A stretch of 64,000 bases of DNA, taken from Alphaproteobacteria bacterium (lineage in GTDB: Bacteria; Pseudomonadota; Alphaproteobacteria; UBA7985; JAUIBT01). The notes under the pieces are model-generated. The model searched no databases. It was not told the origin of the DNA and was given only the letters and a program-made list of their open reading frames with translations. Location of the stretch: assembly GCA_030428565.1 (NCBI GenBank), contig JAUIDR010000008.1, forward strand, positions 1 to 64,000, read 5' to 3'. The stretch's first letter is position 1. Every line of letters starts with the position of its first letter. Positions 60,374 through 64,000 of this stretch are shown here, piece by piece. Both the position numbers and the translations under genes were made by a program.

Positions 60374-61471
60374 CTAGACATTGAAGCGGAAGTGGAAAAT
60401 ATCGCCGTCTTTGACCAAGTAGTCCTTGCCTTCCTGACGCATTTTGCCCGCTTCCTTAGCCGCAGTCTCACCGCCGCAATCTAGAAAGTCTTGGAAGGCG
60501 ATGGTCTCGGCGCGAATAAAGCCACGCTCGAAATCGGAGTGGATGACGCCAGCTGCCTGGGGCGCATACGACCCGCGCTCGACCGTCCAGGCCCGCGCTT
60601 CTTTTGGACCACAGGTAAAGAAGGTCAAAAGATCCAACAGCGCGTAGCCTTTGCGGATCAGCTTGGCCAGGCCGGGTTCGCTCAGGCCCAGATCTGCCAA
60701 GTATTCATCTTTTTCCTCTTGGGTCTCAAGCTGGGCGATCTCCGCCTCAATTTCCGCTGAGATAATGACATGATCCGCGCCTTTTTCGACGGCCATAGCC
60801 GCCACTTTTTCGGTCAAGGCATTGCCGCTCTGCGCTTCATCTTCCGAGACATTGCAGACGTAGAGAACCGGTTTTGCGGTCAACAATTGCTGCTGTTCGA
60901 ACAGGGCTTGCTGGTCCTTTGAGACCTCGACCGTGCGCGCGGGCTTGCCGTCGGCCAGGGCCTCAGCAATCGGCTCCAACAGCGCCACCAATTCGGCGGC
61001 TTCTTTTTCTTTGGCGCGGGCCTTCTTGCGCAAATTGCCCAAACGCTTTTCGACGCTCTCCAGGTCCGCCAGCATGAGTTCTGTCTCGATGATTTCAGCG
61101 TCACGCAGCGGATCAACGGAGCCTTCAACGTGGGTCACATCGCCTTCAAAACAACGCAGAACGTGCAAAATGGCGTCGGTCTCACGGATGTTGGCCAGGA
61201 ATTGGTTGCCCAGGCCCTCCCCCTTCGAGGCCCCCTTTACCAAGCCCGCGATATCGACAAATTCAAGCTGGGTCGGGATGATTTTCTGGCTGCCGGCGAT
61301 CTTGGCCACGTCGTCCAAGCGCTCGTCTGGCACCGCCACCCGCCCGGTGTTGGGCTCAATGGTACAAAACGGGTAGTTGGCACTCTCGGCCGCCGCCGTT
61401 TGGGTTAGAGCGTTGAAAAGGGTGGATTTACCAACGTTGGGCAAGCCAACAATACCGCAGTTAAAACCCAT
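60374..61471 (-). CDS. ychF: redox-regulated ATPase YchF
   Basis: [53 protein letters not shown]. Confidence 0.96.
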   Translation of the reverse strand: MGFNCGIVGLPNVGKSTLFNALTQTAAAESANYPFCTIEPNTGRVAVPDERLDDVAKIAGSQKIIPTQLEFVDIAGLVKGASKGEGLGNQFLANIRETDAILHVLRCFEGDVTHVEGSVDPLRDAEIIETELMLADLESVEKRLGNLRKKARAKEKEAAELVALLEPIAEALADGKPARTVEVSKDQQALFEQQQLLTAKPVLYVCNVSEDEAQSGNALTEKVAAMAVEKGADHVIISAEIEAEIAQLETQEEKDEYLADLGLSEPGLAKLIRKGYALLDLLTFFTCGPKEARAWTVERGSYAPQAAGVIHSDFERGFIRAETIAFQDFLDCGGETAAKEAGKMRQEGKDYLVKDGDIFHFRFNV

Positions 61472-61533
61472 GGCATGATTTCCGTTCTGTTTCGATAGCG
61501 GCTGCACAGCCGCAATAGCGCTTACCTAAGGGC

Positions 61534-62112
61534 CTATTTGGGCGCCGGGCAGTCTTGCGCAACTTTGGATTGATAGGTCTCGAGCTTGCCCGCTAGAAGA
61601 TGGGGCAAGTGGAGAGCGAGCGTGTCTAGCAAGGGATCGAGCCAAGCTTGTTCGCTGCTGGTGAAATCGCCCAACACGTGGCCGATGACGCGCTCCTTGG
61701 CGCCGGGATGGCCAATGCCAAGGCGAACGCGCCAGTAATCCTTGCCGTAATGCGCGTCGATTGATTTCAGCCCGTTGTGGCCGCCGTTGCCACCGCCCCG
61801 TTTTATGCGGATTTTTCCGGGAGCCAAGTCCAATTCGTCATAGAAGACGACGACGCGTTCGGGTGGGATTTTATAGAACCTGGCGGTCGCACTAACGCTG
61901 GGCCCGCTGTTGTTCATAAAGGTCTGCGGCTTGAGCAGATAGACCTTTTGCTGGGCCAGGCTGGCATCAGCCAAAAGGCCCTGGTGCTTGGACTTCCAGA
62001 GCGAAAACGCGCTGTACTTGTCCGCCAAGCGGTCCAGGGCCATAAAGCCGATGTTGTGGCGATTGCGAGCATACTTGTCGCCAGGATTGCCCAAGCCGAC
62101 AAGCAGCCACAT
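61534..62112 (-). CDS. pth: peptidyl-tRNA hydrolase
   Basis: LLVGLGNPGDKYARNRHNIGFMALDRLA...KPQTFMNNSGPSV...GGGNGGHNGLKSID. Confidence 0.96.
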   Translation of the reverse strand: MWLLVGLGNPGDKYARNRHNIGFMALDRLADKYSAFSLWKSKHQGLLADASLAQQKVYLLKPQTFMNNSGPSVSATARFYKIPPERVVVFYDELDLAPGKIRIKRGGGNGGHNGLKSIDAHYGKDYWRVRLGIGHPGAKERVIGHVLGDFTSSEQAWLDPLLDTLALHLPHLLAGKLETYQSKVAQDCPAPK

Positions 62113-62117
62113 GAGGA

Positions 62118-62741
62118 TTACTCCTCGCCTTCTTCGCCGTCTTCGTCTTCATCGCTCGCCGCGGCCATGCCGGTCGGAGCAGATACGTTGGCGATTGCGA
62201 AGTCACGGTCACTAATGGCCGGAACAACACCCTCAGGAACGGTCACGTTTGACCACTTGATCGCGTCGTTGATTTCCAGGCCCGTCAGATCAATGATCAG
62301 CTTGTCAGGAATGATGGACGCCTTGGCGATAACTTCCACTTCGTGGCGGTTAACGCTGAGGACGCCGCCGCGCTTCAGGCCGGGTGACTCTTCTTCGTTC
62401 ACAAATTCGATCGGCACGAACACGTTGACCATGGTGTCACCAGACACGCGCAGGAAGTCCAAGTGGATCGGGTGATCCAACACCTTGTCGAACTGCACGG
62501 CCTTGGGGATGACGTGCTCTTTGCTGCCATCGGGGAAGACCAAATCGAACTGGGTCGAATAGTATGCGGGGTTCTTGAGTGTCCGCTCCAGGTCGCCCGG
62601 AATGAATGATACCATAACAGCATCCTTGCCACCGCCATACACGACGCCAGGCACGCGGCCAGACTTGCGTGTTTGACGAGCGGCCCCTTTTCCTGCCCCG
62701 TCCTTGCGCTCAACGTTGAGCACAGAAGTTTCGTTAGACAT
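62118..62741 (-). CDS. rplY: 50S ribosomal protein L25/Ctc
   Basis: RKDGAGKGAARQTRKSGRVPGVVYGGGKD...HLDFLRVS; adjacent to pth and prs. Confidence 0.93.
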   Translation of the reverse strand: MSNETSVLNVERKDGAGKGAARQTRKSGRVPGVVYGGGKDAVMVSFIPGDLERTLKNPAYYSTQFDLVFPDGSKEHVIPKAVQFDKVLDHPIHLDFLRVSGDTMVNVFVPIEFVNEEESPGLKRGGVLSVNRHEVEVIAKASIIPDKLIIDLTGLEINDAIKWSNVTVPEGVVPAISDRDFAIANVSAPTGMAAASDEDEDGEEGEE

Positions 62742-62834
62742 GTGTGTCTCCAAAGTTAGAAAGGCTCGCCAATCCAGGTCGGGCCTCCAGGGTGGTTTCC
62801 GACCAAGCGAGCAGGGAATTAGCGCGAAAAAGCG

Positions 62835-63794
62835 CTAAACTGTGTGCATCCAATCACGACGGAACAGCTCTGTGACCGACTCGTGATCGCGGATGCGCAA
62901 CATAGCCTCTCCGATCAAGGTTGCAACCGTAATCTGAGAGATTTTGTCGTGGGCTTCGACCTCGGGTGTCGCTTCGATGGAATCCGTGATGTAAAGGCGC
63001 TCCATCGGCGATGTGCTAATGCGCTCCAACGCGGGTTCGGACAAAACGCCGTGCGTACAATAGGCCTGAACCGAATTGGCGCCCGAATCTATCAGAGCCT
63101 GGGCGGCGTTGCACAGCGTACCTGCCGAATCAACGATGTCATCGACCAGCACACAGTCGCGCGCCGATACGTCACCGATTACGTTCATGACCTCAGAGAC
63201 GCCCGCGCGCGGACGGCGCTTGTCGATAATCGCAATATCGCACTCGATCATTTTGGCCAACTGGCGCGCGCGTACCACGCCGCCGACGTCGGGCGAAACA
63301 ATCATGGTCTTTTTGTTGTCAACCTGAAGCTCGGTCTCGATGTGTTCGGCAAATACCGGCGCGGCGGTCAAATTATCAACGGGGACATCGAAGAAACCTT
63401 GGATTTGTCCCGCGTGCAGGTCCAGCATCAAGACGCGATCCACGCCCGCCGTTGTGATGAGGTCGGCCACCAGCTTGGCCGAGATCGGCGAGCGCGGCGC
63501 AACTTTTCGATCTTGGCGGGCATAGCCGTAATAAGGAATGACCGCAGTAATGCGGCTGGCCGAACCGCGCTTGATAGCGTCGATCAAGATCAACAGCTCC
63601 ATCAAGCTGTCATTGGCAGGCTTTGAGGTGGCTTGAAAAACAAAAACGTCCTGGCCGCGGACGTTTTCTTTCACTTCAACATAAACTTCCTGATCCTTGA
63701 ATCGCTTGATATCGACTTCGGTCAGCTTGGTACGCATATAGGCCGCAACGGCACGCGCAAGGGTAGGATTGGAAGTCCCGGAGATGATTTTCAT
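62835..63794 (-). CDS. prs: ribose-phosphate pyrophosphokinase
   Basis: [54 protein letters not shown]...[22 protein letters not shown]. Confidence 0.96.
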   Translation of the reverse strand: MKIISGTSNPTLARAVAAYMRTKLTEVDIKRFKDQEVYVEVKENVRGQDVFVFQATSKPANDSLMELLILIDAIKRGSASRITAVIPYYGYARQDRKVAPRSPISAKLVADLITTAGVDRVLMLDLHAGQIQGFFDVPVDNLTAAPVFAEHIETELQVDNKKTMIVSPDVGGVVRARQLAKMIECDIAIIDKRRPRAGVSEVMNVIGDVSARDCVLVDDIVDSAGTLCNAAQALIDSGANSVQAYCTHGVLSEPALERISTSPMERLYITDSIEATPEVEAHDKISQITVATLIGEAMLRIRDHESVTELFRRDWMHTV

Positions 63795-64000
63795 GGGATT
63801 TTTGTCCGCGCAGGATGTAGCAGGAGAGATGTAACGCTCTGGTAACAATGTCTCCCCGATTCTTCAACCGCCCGCATCACCGAACTGTGAGTAATCAAGG
63901 CCTTGATTGACTAAGCGCATTGTCGCGCTTGCTACCAAACGAGCGCATCTCAGGTGTCGTGGTCCGGGTGCTGGTGATTGCTCGCCTGGATCGCTTCCAA

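Noticed and set aside
62844-63626. 260-aa plus-strand ORF over prs
   Set aside because: Antisense to a highly conserved housekeeping gene.
63850-64000. tRNA or small RNA near the right edge
   Set aside because: No cloverleaf or T-loop (GGTTCGANTCC) signature was visible by eye; nothing supportable.

Overview
The window is about 64 kb of GC-rich chromosomal DNA. It looks like an alphaproteobacterium, judging by gene content and order; no phylogeny was run. Most of it is ordinary metabolic or housekeeping sequence: (i) a CoA-ester and leucine/isovalerate catabolism block (CaiB/BaiF CoA-transferase, citryl-CoA-lyase-like protein, LiuC-like hydratase, HMG-CoA lyase, MCC alpha and beta, IVD, TetR regulator, ADP-forming acyl-CoA synthetase, ECH, thioesterase); (ii) an assimilatory sulfite-reduction operon (CysG-like, DUF2849, CysI, DUF934, Fpr) divergent from an Lrp/AsnC regulator; (iii) ClpS-ClpA, AsmA, L,D-transpeptidase and DUF882/M15; (iv) the conserved prs-rplY-pth-ychF cluster. 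Two regions stand out. First, 31.5-45.1 kb holds a divergently transcribed pair of exported caspase-like (C14) proteins with different C-terminal domains. They are separated by a 4 x 20-bp array of the palindrome GCCTAAGGC and followed by a secreted TSP3-repeat protein, a di-haem c-type peroxidase-like protein, and further proteins I could not assign. Second, 20.2-21.5 kb holds a compact three-gene putative lysis cassette (CHAP/TIGR02594-like hydrolase, secreted SNase, holin-like membrane protein). It is preceded by GTTC-N7-GTTC, the alphaproteobacterial LexA-box pattern. Other observations: a porin broken by one in-frame TAG, a possible rearrangement or assembly junction at the left edge, two 48-aa DUF1127-like microproteins, and a TetR operator that overlaps the annotated start of its own gene. 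I saw no rRNA, tRNA, CRISPR array, transposase or integrase. All family calls come from reading motifs, not from database searches.
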